A DNA stretch of 64,000 bases, from positions 92,651-156,650 of the forward strand of contig NZ_JAALJH010000011.1 of NCBI RefSeq assembly GCF_011064615.1, in the 5' to 3' direction. Made by a program: the position numbers and the translations under genes. The stretch comes from Aquisphaera insulae (GTDB lineage Bacteria > Planctomycetota > Planctomycetia > Isosphaerales > Isosphaeraceae). The stretch's first letter is position 1; the number at the start of each line of letters is the position of its first letter. Shown here piece after piece: positions 18,634 to 27,873 of this stretch. The notes under the pieces are model-generated. The model searched no databases and had not been told where the DNA came from. It saw only the letters and a program-made list of their open reading frames with translations.

Positions 18634-19803
18634 TCACGCCGACGCCGGCCACCGGCCGGCGATCATGTCACGGTAGAGGGCTTCATACCGATCGACGACC
18701 ACGCCGAGCGCGTACCGAGACTCGATCTCCGAGCGGGCGGCGAGGCCCATCCGCCTCGAGCCTTCCGGGTCCGAGAGGACCTCGACGAGCGCCTCCGCCC
18801 AGGCGTGGGGCGACGGCTCGGCGACGAGCCGGCCGGTGCGGCCGTCGGCGATCAGGTCCACGTTGCCGCCGATCCCGGAGGCGATGCAGGGGAGGCCCGT
18901 GGCCATCGCCTCCAGGAGGGAGTTGCTCATCCCCTCGGCCACGCTCGGCAGCACGAAGACGTCGGCCGCCCGGAGATAGTCGGCGGGATCCGCGACCGGG
19001 CCGGCCAACTGGACGCGCCCGGAGAGGCCGAGCTCCTCGGCCAGGCGCCGCAGGGCTTCCCGGTCCTCGCCGGGCCCCAGGAGGATCAGGCTGCCGGCGG
19101 TCCGTCGACTGGCCTCCGCCCACGCCTCCAGGAGCATCGGGAGGTTCTTCTGAGGATGCAGCCTGCCGGTGAACAGGACCCGAGGGCGAGGGAGCAGGCC
19201 CGCCTCGACGGCGCTCTCGCCGGCCCGGAAGTGATCGGCGTCCACGCCGCTCGCCGTCCGGACGAGATGCCCGGGCGGCACGCCGATCTCTCGCCACTGC
19301 CGCTCGATCTCCGCGGAGATGGCCGCGAACGCCGTGTTGCGGAGGATCAGGCGGCGGAGGAGCCCCGCCCCCCGGGTCCTCCTCAGCTCATCGGCCTCGC
19401 CGTAGTATCCCGCGCTGGCCGGCTGGACGAGCGTGGGGAGGCCGGGCAGGCGGACGCGACCAAGGCCCGTGGCCACGGCTTCCCAGAGGCCCTGATGGGT
19501 ATGCACCAGGTCGATCTCGCCCCGGAGCCGTGTCAGGGCCCGGATCACCCCCCGGACGAAGCTGATCGCGAAGAGCGGCCCGCGGTCCCAGGTGCGGATC
19601 CAGCGGTGAATGTACAGGCCCCGGTATTCCTCATCGTCGATCGGATATCCCGGGACGCTTCGCGTGACGACGTGGACGGTATGCCCGCGGCGGACGAGCT
19701 CCGCACCCTGGGCCAGCGCTTGCCGTTCCGCGCCGCTGGCGAAGGGATGGAAATAGCTGACGACCAGGGCGATGCGGAGGGGTTTTTCCACGGTGGGGGA
19801 CAT
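18634..19803 (-). CDS. GT4-family glycosyltransferase
   Basis: A 389-residue GT-B protein. The N-terminal domain has LRIALVVSYFHPFASGAERQ, the usual first strand and Gly-rich loop with a Gly-Ala-Glu, and DLVHTHQGLWE. The C-terminal donor domain has RVLFTGRLHPQKNLPMLLEAW, ILLGPGEDRE and the E-x7-E motif in VAEGMSNSLLEAMATGLP. These identify a retaining GT4 enzyme that uses a nucleotide-sugar, typical of cell-surface polysaccharide or glycolipid synthesis. It is followed by the lipase gene on the same strand and preceded, 31 bases upstream, by a DUF2007 gene. The acceptor cannot be read. Confidence 0.9.
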   Translation of the reverse strand: MSPTVEKPLRIALVVSYFHPFASGAERQALAQGAELVRRGHTVHVVTRSVPGYPIDDEEYRGLYIHRWIRTWDRGPLFAISFVRGVIRALTRLRGEIDLVHTHQGLWEAVATGLGRVRLPGLPTLVQPASAGYYGEADELRRTRGAGLLRRLILRNTAFAAISAEIERQWREIGVPPGHLVRTASGVDADHFRAGESAVEAGLLPRPRVLFTGRLHPQKNLPMLLEAWAEASRRTAGSLILLGPGEDREALRRLAEELGLSGRVQLAGPVADPADYLRAADVFVLPSVAEGMSNSLLEAMATGLPCIASGIGGNVDLIADGRTGRLVAEPSPHAWAEALVEVLSDPEGSRRMGLAARSEIESRYALGVVVDRYEALYRDMIAGRWPASA

Positions 19804-19834
19804 GAGCCGAGCCCGCCGCCATTCCTCGACTCAT

Positions 19835-20104
19835 TCAGTCCAGCGGCTCGTGGACGTTCCTGAGGTCCTTGAAATGGGGATACCTGCCGAGGATGGCGCA
19901 GGCCTTGTGGGCCTCGGACGCGGGGACGAGGATCACGTGGCCGGACTCGAACGGGAGCCCGCCGAAGGCGGGTGCGGCGCCCGTCGCGTCGCTCCGGGCG
20001 GCGACGCCGTCCTCGTTGAGGAGGCTGACGACCATGGCGGCCTCGGCCTCGTTGGACACCTCGCAGAGGCGGATCTCGGGGATTTCCTTGTCGGTCTGGT
20101 CCAT
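19835..20104 (-). CDS. DUF2007 family small protein (putative signal-transducing)
   Basis: An 89-residue cytoplasmic protein. IRLCEVSNEAEAAMVVSLLNEDGVAARSD is the family's opening pattern (a position-dependent strand-helix that looks like a small ferredoxin-like fold). It is followed by GHVILVPASEAHKACAIL. DUF2007 members are widespread small proteins often beside envelope or PII-like genes; their partner is not known. AAGGAG lies nine bases before the ATG. The glycosyltransferase gene follows 31 bases downstream, so both may share a transcript. Confidence 0.8.
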   Translation of the reverse strand: MDQTDKEIPEIRLCEVSNEAEAAMVVSLLNEDGVAARSDATGAAPAFGGLPFESGHVILVPASEAHKACAILGRYPHFKDLRNVHEPLD

Positions 20105-20195
20105 GGCGGCGACTCCTTGCGCGATCCGGGAACCGGGCAGCCGCCGTGAAAAGGAAGAGGCACGCGGCCGCCCAGTTCTGGCTCGTCGTCGGGGA

Positions 20196-21536
20196 TCAAC
20201 GGGTGATGATCAGGCTCGGGATATCGCGGCCGATATCATCGCTGATCAGCCCGTTGCTGACGGTGATCTCGCTGACGGCGTAGCTCCTGCCGCTGGGCAT
20301 GGTGACCCGGACCGACCAGTCGCCGTCGGGGACCTTGATCGCGAACCGCCCGTAGGCGTCGCTGTGGCCCTCGCGGTCCTGGTAGGCGTTGGACTTGCTC
20401 ACCAGCGTGACCCGGACCCCTTCCTCGTACTCATTGTTGCTGCGGGCCTTGACGCGGCCGAAGAGGACGTTGCGTCGTTCCGCGGGGAGGCTCCTCGAGG
20501 CCGGGGAGGGGACGTAACGCTGGGATTCGCGACGGACCGTGTTGGAGCCGCCGGCCGGCGGCGCGGCCTCGAGCTCATCGCCATCCGCCGGGGCCACCGG
20601 GGCGAGGGTGTCATTGGCGGCACCCGGCGCCGGATTGGTGTTGGTCGGCTTCGTCCCGCCTCCGCCTCCGGCCTGGGGCTTGGCGGTGTTGGCAGGCGTG
20701 CTTCCCCCCGCGTTGCCGCCGGCCGGCGGCGTTGGGGTCGTCTTTCCGGCGGAGTCCTGGGGACGGGCGGGGGCCTGCGGCGGCGGCGGCGAGGTGTCGG
20801 ATCGGCCCTGGGGGGACTTGGCGCTGGTCGGCTGGGCGCCGGCGTCGGTCGCGGGCAATTCGGGCACGTCCGAGCTCATCGGCTCGACTTCCGGCTCGCT
20901 CGTCAACGGTGCCCGTCGCTCGACCTGGCCGGTCTTGGGCGTGGTGGGCGTTGCCGGCGAGGCCGCGGGGGTCTTCTCGGCGGGGACGCGGCGAATCGGA
21001 GCGGCCGGGGCGACGGTCGTGGCGGCCTGATCGCCGCAGCAGGAGGTCGCGGCCGACGCGGCCAGGTAGCTGCTGGGGACCACCGCCGTATCCACGACGG
21101 TCCGCGGGGCATAGACCGTCGGGTAGAAGTAGGTCGTCGGGTAATAGGCGGTCGTCGGGACGTAGTACGCTCGGGTCGTCTCCACGAGCCGTCGGCCGAA
21201 GAGCCCCCGCCGACGGAACCGGGTCTCGTAGAAGGTCGGCTCCAGGTAGGTCGTGGGCGTGACGACCGTCGTCGGGGTGACGTAGGCGGTCGGTGTGGTG
21301 AACGCGGTCTCGGTCACGTAGGCCGTCGCGTACGTGGTGGGCAGCAGGTAGGACGTGGGGAGCACGTAGGAGCTGGGCGTGACGAAGGACGTGGGCAGGA
21401 CCACCACGTCGGACGTCGGGATCCAGTCCGCGGTCTCCAGGTAGAGGACGTCATCCCCCCGGGCCGGGCCGCCGGCCATCGCCAGGATGAGGGAGAGGGT
21501 CGTGCCTACCGTCAGCCGCGAGACAATCGAACGCAT
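20196..21536 (-). CDS. Exported Tyr/Thr/Pro-repeat protein with C-terminal Ig-like regulatory domain
   Basis: A 446-residue protein with a signal peptide (cleaved after ARG/GDD, about residue 27). Residues about 40-155 form a low-complexity array of units such as LPTSY, VTPTT, YVTET and YYPTTY, spaced 6-9 residues. A Cys pair (SCCG) follows, then a long Pro/Ala/Thr/Gly disordered region. The last 90 residues resemble a carboxypeptidase-regulatory/PEGA-type beta-sandwich (LFGRVKARSNNEYEEGVRVTL ... DAYGRFAIKVPDGDWSVRV). It ends PSLIITR. GGAGA precedes the ATG. It is probably a surface or cell-wall protein; the Tyr-rich array could allow cross-linking. No enzymatic motif is visible. Confidence 0.7.
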   Translation of the reverse strand: MRSIVSRLTVGTTLSLILAMAGGPARGDDVLYLETADWIPTSDVVVLPTSFVTPSSYVLPTSYLLPTTYATAYVTETAFTTPTAYVTPTTVVTPTTYLEPTFYETRFRRRGLFGRRLVETTRAYYVPTTAYYPTTYFYPTVYAPRTVVDTAVVPSSYLAASAATSCCGDQAATTVAPAAPIRRVPAEKTPAASPATPTTPKTGQVERRAPLTSEPEVEPMSSDVPELPATDAGAQPTSAKSPQGRSDTSPPPPQAPARPQDSAGKTTPTPPAGGNAGGSTPANTAKPQAGGGGGTKPTNTNPAPGAANDTLAPVAPADGDELEAAPPAGGSNTVRRESQRYVPSPASRSLPAERRNVLFGRVKARSNNEYEEGVRVTLVSKSNAYQDREGHSDAYGRFAIKVPDGDWSVRVTMPSGRSYAVSEITVSNGLISDDIGRDIPSLIITR

Positions 21537-21607
21537 GGCTCGTCTCCATCAAAACGCCCGCGGGACCCCGAAGAAGCCAGCATCATGCCGGGGCTCCGCG
21601 ACCATCC

Positions 21608-21636
21608 AGCTTAGCAAATCGTACGGGGGGAACCAA
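21608..21636 (-). promoter_or_regulatory. Candidate promoter of the Tyr/Thr/Pro-repeat protein gene
   Basis: On the minus strand TTGGTT (21636-21631) and TAAGCT (21613-21608) are separated by 17 bases. The leader to the start at 21536 would be about 65 nt. Confidence 0.4.
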
Positions 21637-21854
21637 GAATCCGCGCTCGGGGCTTGAGCTTTTCTCCCGCCCGCCAATCGGAGCTGGTCGGGTCCTGCGA
21701 GTTATGACGAATGTCCGGTGCATCGATGGCCGGGTGGAAGTGGCGGTCGTCCGATTTGCCTCCTCCGCCGGATTCTGAGAAAATGGCGAAGGAGGGGCTC
21801 GGACCCGCCGCGCGCGAGCGCCGGCGGTTGCCCTGCACCCAGGAGGCACCCACG

Positions 21855-22136
21855 ATGACGAACGTCCGCGACGCCCTGGCCGTCCTCGACCGCGATTTCC
21901 TGGAGACGCGGTGCAAGATCCTCGAGGTCGCCGCGGCCCTCGATCGGATCGACCGCGCCCCCGCCCACCATCCCGAGCACCCGGATCCGCGCCTCGGCCA
22001 GATCCGCCAGGCCCTGGAAGCACTCCTCATGCCGGACGCCGACCGCGCCGAGACGATCCAGCTCATCTTCTCGCGGGAGTATGATCCGAAGTGGATGGAA
22101 GCGATGAAGATGGAGGCAGGGGACGAGGTGCGGTGA
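21855..22136 (+). CDS. Small helical hypothetical protein preceding the EboB-like gene
   Basis: A 93-residue acidic, helix-rich protein with no signal peptide. Visible blocks are ALAVLDRDFLETRCKILEV, AALDRIDRA, a His/Pro segment (PAHHPEHPDPRLGQIR) and IFSREYDPKWMEAM. No family is recognised. AGGAGG lies 10 bases before the chosen ATG, which decides against the upstream in-frame Met codons. It ends 52 bases before the TatD-type hydrolase gene on the same strand, so the two probably form an operon. A role connected to that hydrolase, like the small partners next to eboB in other genomes, is a guess. Confidence 0.65.
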   Translation: MTNVRDALAVLDRDFLETRCKILEVAAALDRIDRAPAHHPEHPDPRLGQIRQALEALLMPDADRAETIQLIFSREYDPKWMEAMKMEAGDEVR

Positions 22137-22188
22137 GTCGGGCAGTACGCCTTCGCCTGATCCCATGGCTTTCGAGAGTTCAGGTAAA

Positions 22189-23022
22189 ATGTCCACCTAC
22201 ATCGACCCCCACATCCACATGGTCTCCCGCACGACGGACGACTACAAGCGCATGGCGCTGGCCGGGTGCGTGATGGTCAGCGAGCCGGCCTTCTGGGCGG
22301 GTTTCGACCGCTCCGGCGTGGAGGGGTTCCGGGACTACTTCCGGCAGCTCACCCAGTTCGAGCCGAAGCGGGCGGCGGACCACGGGATCGAGCATCGCTG
22401 CTGGCTGTGCATCAACGCCAAGGAGGCGGAGAACGTCTCGCTCTCGCGCGAGGTGATCGCCATGATCCCGGAGTTCCTGGACGCGCCCGGCGTGCTCGGC
22501 ATCGGCGAGATCGGGCTCAACAAGAACACCCGCAACGAGGCGATCGTCTTCCGCGACCACCTGGACCTGGCCGCGCGTACGGGCGAGCTCGTGCTGGTCC
22601 ATACGCCCCACCTGGTCGACAAGCACATGGGGACCCGGATGATCCTGGACATGATCCGCGACGACGGCCGGATCCCGCCGGAACGGGTCTGCATCGATCA
22701 CGTGGAGGAGCACACGATCCGGCCGGCCCTGGAGGCCGGGCACTGGGTGGGGATGACCCTCTACCCGATCACCAAGTGTACGCCCGCCCGCGCCGCCGAC
22801 ATGGTGGAGCAATACGGGCCGGAGCGGATCCTGGTGAATTCCGCCGGCGACTGGGGCCACAGCGACCCGCTCGCCGTGCCGGAGTTCATCTTCGAGATGA
22901 AGCGGCGGGGGCACGCCCCGGCGCTCATCCGCCGGATCGTCTTCGAGAACCCCCTGGACTTCTTCGCCCAGTGCCGGCGATCTCGCGCCGGCTCGCTCAG
23001 GACGGCCAGGACCGATACCTGA
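22189..23022 (+). CDS. TatD-family metal-dependent hydrolase, EboB-like
   Basis: A 277-residue amidohydrolase-fold protein. It starts at MSTYIDPHIHM, giving the metal-binding H-x-H motif at residues 8-10. Conserved blocks follow: TTDDYKRMALAGC, EPAFWAGFDR, GIGEIGLNKNTRNE (metal-bridging Glu), LVHTPH, CIDHVEEHT and NSAGDWGHSDPL. The SRTTDDY and EPAFW blocks, in place of general TatD DNase features, are those I associate with EboB of ebo (metabolite traffic) clusters. The alternative start eight codons upstream lacks similarity. The operon with inositol-3-phosphate synthase, UbiA and two TIM-barrel proteins lies at 30.6-34.5 kb. The substrate is unknown. Confidence 0.8.
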   Translation: MSTYIDPHIHMVSRTTDDYKRMALAGCVMVSEPAFWAGFDRSGVEGFRDYFRQLTQFEPKRAADHGIEHRCWLCINAKEAENVSLSREVIAMIPEFLDAPGVLGIGEIGLNKNTRNEAIVFRDHLDLAARTGELVLVHTPHLVDKHMGTRMILDMIRDDGRIPPERVCIDHVEEHTIRPALEAGHWVGMTLYPITKCTPARAADMVEQYGPERILVNSAGDWGHSDPLAVPEFIFEMKRRGHAPALIRRIVFENPLDFFAQCRRSRAGSLRTARTDT

Positions 23023-23080
23023 GCGGAGAGGCATGGAGATGAGCAGGCCGGGCCGGCAGGGTGCCGCAATCAAGCCGCGG

Positions 23081-23290
23081 TTAGTCCGAGATCGGTGAGT
23101 TTTGCCTCGATTTCTTCGGCGCATCGACGGCCAGCGGCTTGGGCTCGCGCTTGCGGGAGACCTTGGTCGGTGACGCCGGAGCCGGGGCGGCGGCGACGGG
23201 CGCGGCGGCCGGCCTGGCCGGTTGCTCGGAACAGCCGCAAACCCAGGCCAGGACGAGCGGCAGGGCGAGGGGGCGCGGAGAGATTCGCAT
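23081..23290 (-). CDS. Small lipoprotein downstream of a DUF1559 gene
   Basis: A 69-residue protein. A lipoprotein signal, MRISPRPLALPLVLAWVCGC, has the lipidated Cys expected at residue 20. An Ala/Pro-rich spacer and a basic tail (TKVSRKREPKPLAVDAPKKS) follow. GAGG lies ten bases before the ATG. It lies 80 bases downstream of the DUF1559 gene on the same strand, separated by a hairpin. The same layout recurs at 28.6-30 kb. Its function is unknown. Confidence 0.7.
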   Translation of the reverse strand: MRISPRPLALPLVLAWVCGCSEQPARPAAAPVAAAPAPASPTKVSRKREPKPLAVDAPKKSRQNSPISD

Positions 23291-23317
23291 CGGATTGATA
23301 CCTCGTCTGGGAAGCGT

Positions 23318-23343
23318 CCGGGCGCACCGTGCCGGCCGCCCGG
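23318..23343 (-). terminator. Hairpin between DUF1559 gene and small lipoprotein gene
   Basis: CCGGGCG (23318-23324) and CGCCCGG (23337-23343) form a 7-bp stem with a 12-nt loop. It lies 28 bases after the DUF1559 stop and may attenuate transcription into the lipoprotein gene. Confidence 0.4.
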
Positions 23344-23370
23344 GGTGTGGTGTCGGGTTCTCGCGGGGCC

Positions 23371-24414
23371 TCAGTACTGATCGGCGCTCGTGACCTCGCC
23401 GCCGGCACGCGTGCCGAGCCCGCGATAGGTGGGCAGGTTGATCGAATCCTTGATGAACCGCACCGAGCCGTCGGCGAACGCGAAGTTCGCCCCGCCCGGG
23501 TGGAGGCTCCGGAAGCCGTATTGGCCGAGGTTCTGGCACGCCTGGACGTTGATCCAGTCGGTCGGATAGACGGCGGAGGCGAAGCAGGCGCTGTAGACGG
23601 CCCCCGTGCGATCCGGCTGGGCATTGAGCCGGGGGATGACGAAGGCGCCCGAGGTCGGCATCCCGCTCTTGCCGCTGTAGTCGTCCGCGAAGACGATCGT
23701 GATGTTGCCGATCGCGAACGGCGAGGCCGGCTCGTCCTTGAAGCGGCTCATCTCGCCGAAGAGGAACGTGTTGCTCGTCCCGTCGGTGACCGCGGAGATG
23801 GCGACCGAAGCCTCGCAACCGAACATGCCGTCGCCGGGGTCGCAGTTGCAGCTCTTGTAATAGGGCGCCGTGGAATCCGGCGGTGCCGAATTCGCCCAGT
23901 TATAGCCGATGTTCTCATTCCGGCCCCGGCTCGTGCCGTAGGAGATGTGGACGTAGGGCACGTACCCCGCCGCCACGTCTTCCTGCGTGAAATCCAGGTC
24001 CGAGGGGCACGTATAGGCGTTCACCTGCACATTGCTCGATGTCGTGTTGGAGACCGAGACGAAGGGCCGGATCAGGTTATAGGAGTTGAACTGCGCCCCG
24101 CTTTCCATGAACGGCATGATCGAGACGAAGGTCGAATGGATCGTCGCGTCGGAGGGATATGCTGAACCGCAGGTCGGGAACTTGAAGTTCATGTTCCCCA
24201 TGGGGAAGGCCCCGTTCGCCGTTTCATACGTCGAGGCCGCCAGCGCGATCTGCTTGAGGTTGTTGGTGCACTGGATCCGCCGTGCCGCCTCGCGGGCCGA
24301 CTGCACCGCCGGCAGCAAGAGCGCGATCAGGACCGCGATGATCGCGATCACCACCAGCAGCTCGATCAACGTGAAGCCTCGTCCGTTCGTGGGGCGGGAT
24401 CGGGAGCGTTTCAT
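23371..24414 (-). CDS. DUF1559 pseudopilin-like protein
   Basis: A 347-residue protein. The N-terminus has a type IV pilin-like signal: a short basic leader ending in G, then FTLIELLVVIAIIAVLIALLLPAVQSAREAARR in the sequence, i.e. G/F cleavage-methylation site with Glu at +5 and one hydrophobic helix. The C-terminal part has the planctomycete H-x9-DG box (SLHPGGANFAFADGSVRFI) and ends LGTRAGGEVTSADQY. DUF1559 proteins are hugely expanded in Planctomycetes and are thought to be secreted or surface fibres processed by a prepilin peptidase. The particular role of this copy is unknown. It is followed by a hairpin and a small lipoprotein gene. Confidence 0.9.
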   Translation of the reverse strand: MKRSRSRPTNGRGFTLIELLVVIAIIAVLIALLLPAVQSAREAARRIQCTNNLKQIALAASTYETANGAFPMGNMNFKFPTCGSAYPSDATIHSTFVSIMPFMESGAQFNSYNLIRPFVSVSNTTSSNVQVNAYTCPSDLDFTQEDVAAGYVPYVHISYGTSRGRNENIGYNWANSAPPDSTAPYYKSCNCDPGDGMFGCEASVAISAVTDGTSNTFLFGEMSRFKDEPASPFAIGNITIVFADDYSGKSGMPTSGAFVIPRLNAQPDRTGAVYSACFASAVYPTDWINVQACQNLGQYGFRSLHPGGANFAFADGSVRFIKDSINLPTYRGLGTRAGGEVTSADQY

Positions 24415-24978
24415 GGTGCGTTCCTTTTCGAGGACCTGGTCCCATCGAGGGCATGGGGTTGGTCCCGTGCGAGATCATCACCTCGGTCGACTGGGCCCGC
24501 CGCCGAGCCCGCTATCCCCGCGCCGGCCTTGATTCCAGGAAGAGGCGACTCCGGCGCCGCCTGATCCGTGTACGAACGTCGCGGGGACCGTGAAACCGAA
24601 TTTCTTAGGAGTGTGGACAAGGAAGGAACCAGTCGGCTTTGCGGGAGACGAATTGACCTCGCACGATGGTGGGGAGGGATGATTTCGAGACCCGAATGAG
24701 CGATCGAGTGGTGACAGTCAGTGTGTCATCGAATCAGCTCATCCACTCCGATTTTATTAGGCTATCACCCGTCAATCAATAGGGGAGAGACCGCGGGGCG
24801 GGGACATCGGTAGCGCGCTGACGACTTGTCTTGAGGGCATCATTGCGCAGATACTCGTAGCCTGGGACGATGCGGCGACACTCATCACCCCGCGCCCGGC
24901 CTGCGGCGCTGGGGGAAATCCCTCGGGCTGGGGCTGGTTGCCTCGCCCGGGGAGAACTGGCCGGAGGGAGACCTGATC
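24415..24978. other. 564-bp non-coding region between divergent DUF1559 and HEAT-repeat genes
   Basis: No gene is seen. An A/T-richer patch (24750-24785) lies 200 bases before the HEAT-repeat gene. Next to it are nested inverted repeats: GAGTGG (24706-24711) with CCACTC (24743-24748), and TGACA (24712-24716) with TGTCA (24724-24728). These could be an operator. I could not place a convincing promoter. Confidence 0.5.
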
Positions 24979-27792
24979 GTGAATCGGACCGTGGTTCGGA
25001 ACGCCATCGCGGCGCTTGTGGTGATTGTGTTGGGGGCGATCGCCGCCGTCGTCGTCTCCGACTTCCTGTCCTCCGACGCCTCGCTCGACGCCCAGCTCGG
25101 GAGGTTGCACAGCGCCTTCGCGTTCCGCCGCCGGTCGGCCGCGACCGAGCTGGCCCGGTTCGCCCCGGAGGCCGCGCGGATCGTCCCGGAACTCCTGAAG
25201 GCCTGCGGCGACGGCGATCCGGAGGTGCGCGTGAACGCCCTGACCTCCCTGCAGGAGATGGGGAAGTTGCCGGTCGAGGCCCTGCCGGTCCTGACGAAGG
25301 TCCTGAAGGATGATCCGGACGTCGCCTGCCGCCGGAACGCGGCGGCATGCCTTGGCAAGCTCTCCGATCCTGGCGCGGAGTCGGCCCTGGTCACCGCGAT
25401 CGACGATCCCGATCCCACCGTGCGGCTTGCGGCCGTCAATGCGATCGGGGCCTTGAGCGGAGAGGGCCCGTCGACGACGGCGATCGATCGTCTGTCCCGG
25501 GTCGTGAAGGAGGATGGCTCCGAGGAGCTTCGCCAGGCCGGCCTCCAGGTCCTGGGGATCGTCGTGGGTCAGAAAGAGGAGGTGGCCCGGACGGTCGCGG
25601 AGGTCCTCGCGAAGGATGAGAGCCCGCGCGTCCGCAACAGCGCCGCCGTGCTCTTGGTCAAGAGCAAGTTCGATTTTCAGGTTCCTTCCTTGCTCGCTGC
25701 ACTGGACAAGGATCAGAGTGCACAGGTGCGGCTGACCGCCGCTGGCGGCCTCGTGGCGATCGGGATGAAAGACGCGCGGATCGTGCCGGCCCTGTGCAAG
25801 GCATTGCGCGGGGCCGATGACCTGACCCGGACGGGGCTCGCGACCCATATCAGCAATCTTCGATGGGATCAGTTGCCTGGGGCGAGGGATCAGGTCGAGA
25901 AGCAATACATGGATGCAGCCCGCGACCTCATCGCGCTCATGGATCTGGATGCCCCGTCCGCCAAGGCGGACCTGGTTATCCCGCTCGTGCGGGCTGCCGC
26001 CGTCTATCAGCAATCGTGCCAGCCCGCGTTGCTCGAGCCGGCGAAACAGGCGCTCCAATCCGTACTGAAGCTCATCGAGGATGAGAAGGAGAACGCCGGC
26101 CTGCGGCTCTCCGCGATCAACCAATGGGGCTCGGTCCAGATGCATAATACCCCTCCCCTGCCGGGGGCGAGGATGAAGGACGAGCAGGGCAATGACCTGG
26201 ACCAGCTCCGGGCTCGCGGCGTCTGGCTCGCCTCGCTGGCCCGATCCCTCAACAGCGCAAATGACGACGTCGCGACGCGGGCCGCCGAGCTCATGCTGGA
26301 CGCGATCCGGGATCGGAACGCCCCCTCCTGGTATCGCGATGCCTGGCGACAGACCGTCCCCCAGCTCATGAGAGCCGTCCGATCCGCGAAACCGAAGGTC
26401 CGCGGCCTTTCGCTGGCGATCCTCGCGGGGCTCGGCCCCGAGGCCGAGGAGGGGCTCGGGACCCTCAGAGAGATCGCAAAGGAGATCTCGGAGCCGGGGG
26501 AGCGTGAGGCGGCCGAGCGGGCGGTCAAGGCCATCGCCGCCGGCGATGGGCTCAAGTCCGCGGACCCCGCCATCCGCGCGGAGACGGCCACCGTCCTGGG
26601 CGGCCTGGGCTGGCACGCCAGCCGCGTCTTGCCGGGCCTCATTTCCCTCCTGAAGGATCCCGATCCCAAGGTCCGTGCCGCCGCGGCCACCAGCCTCGAG
26701 AAGCTCGGTGCCGTAGGTAAGGACTCGGTGGCCTCGATGGTTGAGGCCTTCGCCCTCGAGGCCGACCCCGCGGCCCGTGTGGCGCTGCTGAACGCGGTCG
26801 CTTCGATCAGCCCGGATTCGCCGACGGGGATCACGATCATCCTCGCGGCCTTGAGCGATGCGAGCCCGGACGTCCGCCGCGCGTCGGTTGCCCTGAAATC
26901 GTTCCCGGCAACCGATGCGATCGCCGCAGCACTCGTCCACGCTCTGGACGATGGCGAGACGGAGATCCGGCAGGGGGCGGCCCGGGCGTTGACGACGCTC
27001 CTCTATCGCAACGCGACGGTCATTCCGGCCCTGATGAAGGCCATCAAGGACAAGGACCGACGGGAGGCCATCTTCGCGGCCCTGGATGACCATTTCGAGA
27101 ACACCAGCCCCTCGGCCGATCTCGGCGGCCCCGCCCGCAACCCGGCTGGGAGCCGCGCGCTGGTGCAGGCCGCCGTGCCGCCGATCCTGGAGGCACTCGA
27201 TTCGAAGGAAGAGGGGGACTCTCGTCGCGCAATCCTCATCCTGGGCCGGCTCTTCGGGCTAGCCCGGGGGAACGACGCCGACGCTCGAGCCGTCCTGGCG
27301 GGCGCCATCCCGCGCTTCCTTGCGGCGGCAGAGAGCACGGACCAGGAGACTCGACAGGCCGTGCTCGATGAACTCGGGAGGATCGCCGTGGATCGGCCGG
27401 CGGTCATCGCCATGATTCTCAAGGAACTGGGACGTTCGGCGAGCGACAGCGGCGAGCGGACGGGGTTGTTCCGTGCCCTCTCTCAGCAGGCGAGATCAGC
27501 CCGGACCGATCCTGCGGTGCATGCGGCCCTCGTGCCCGCGGTTCCCCTCCTGATCAGGGCGCTGGATAGCCCCACACAGGAAGTCTGCGAAGCGGCGATC
27601 GCCGTGCTTCAGAGCCTGGGGAAGGATGCTGCCCCCGCGGAATCGAAACTCCGCGAGATGTCGTACCAGCATCCCCAGCCGAATACGCGGCAACTGGCTG
27701 GCGACGCCGCCAAGGAGATCGCGAATCCCGGCTCGTTGCAGCGTCCGAGCGGAGGGATGCGCGGCATGGGAGGCGGTGCGGTCGCTCAGTGA
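24979..27792 (+). CDS. Membrane-anchored HEAT-repeat protein
   Basis: A 937-residue protein. It starts at GTG after GGAGGGAGACC. Residues about 7-28 (RNAIAALVVIVLGAIAAVVVSDFL) form a single N-terminal membrane anchor. Nearly all the rest is helical HEAT/PBS-lyase-type repeats of about 30-40 residues, with D-x-x-V-R-x-x-A-A type units: GDPEVRVNALTSLQEMG, DPDVACRRNAAACLGKL, DPKVRAAAATSLEKLG, DASPDVRRASVALKSF and DGETEIRQGAARALTTL. The C-terminus is Gly/Met rich. No catalytic motif is seen. Such solenoids act as protein-interaction scaffolds; the domain probably faces the periplasm or the planctomycete invaginated space. The ORF shows normal GC codon use. Confidence 0.85.
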   Translation: MNRTVVRNAIAALVVIVLGAIAAVVVSDFLSSDASLDAQLGRLHSAFAFRRRSAATELARFAPEAARIVPELLKACGDGDPEVRVNALTSLQEMGKLPVEALPVLTKVLKDDPDVACRRNAAACLGKLSDPGAESALVTAIDDPDPTVRLAAVNAIGALSGEGPSTTAIDRLSRVVKEDGSEELRQAGLQVLGIVVGQKEEVARTVAEVLAKDESPRVRNSAAVLLVKSKFDFQVPSLLAALDKDQSAQVRLTAAGGLVAIGMKDARIVPALCKALRGADDLTRTGLATHISNLRWDQLPGARDQVEKQYMDAARDLIALMDLDAPSAKADLVIPLVRAAAVYQQSCQPALLEPAKQALQSVLKLIEDEKENAGLRLSAINQWGSVQMHNTPPLPGARMKDEQGNDLDQLRARGVWLASLARSLNSANDDVATRAAELMLDAIRDRNAPSWYRDAWRQTVPQLMRAVRSAKPKVRGLSLAILAGLGPEAEEGLGTLREIAKEISEPGEREAAERAVKAIAAGDGLKSADPAIRAETATVLGGLGWHASRVLPGLISLLKDPDPKVRAAAATSLEKLGAVGKDSVASMVEAFALEADPAARVALLNAVASISPDSPTGITIILAALSDASPDVRRASVALKSFPATDAIAAALVHALDDGETEIRQGAARALTTLLYRNATVIPALMKAIKDKDRREAIFAALDDHFENTSPSADLGGPARNPAGSRALVQAAVPPILEALDSKEEGDSRRAILILGRLFGLARGNDADARAVLAGAIPRFLAAAESTDQETRQAVLDELGRIAVDRPAVIAMILKELGRSASDSGERTGLFRALSQQARSARTDPAVHAALVPAVPLLIRALDSPTQEVCEAAIAVLQSLGKDAAPAESKLREMSYQHPQPNTRQLAGDAAKEIANPGSLQRPSGGMRGMGGGAVAQ

Positions 27793-27873
27793 GTCGGCTC
27801 GACTTCGGCCAGGTGATCCACCGGCGCGAGGCGGTGACCCCGGAGTCTCTCCCATGCGATCTGCTGAATTCCC

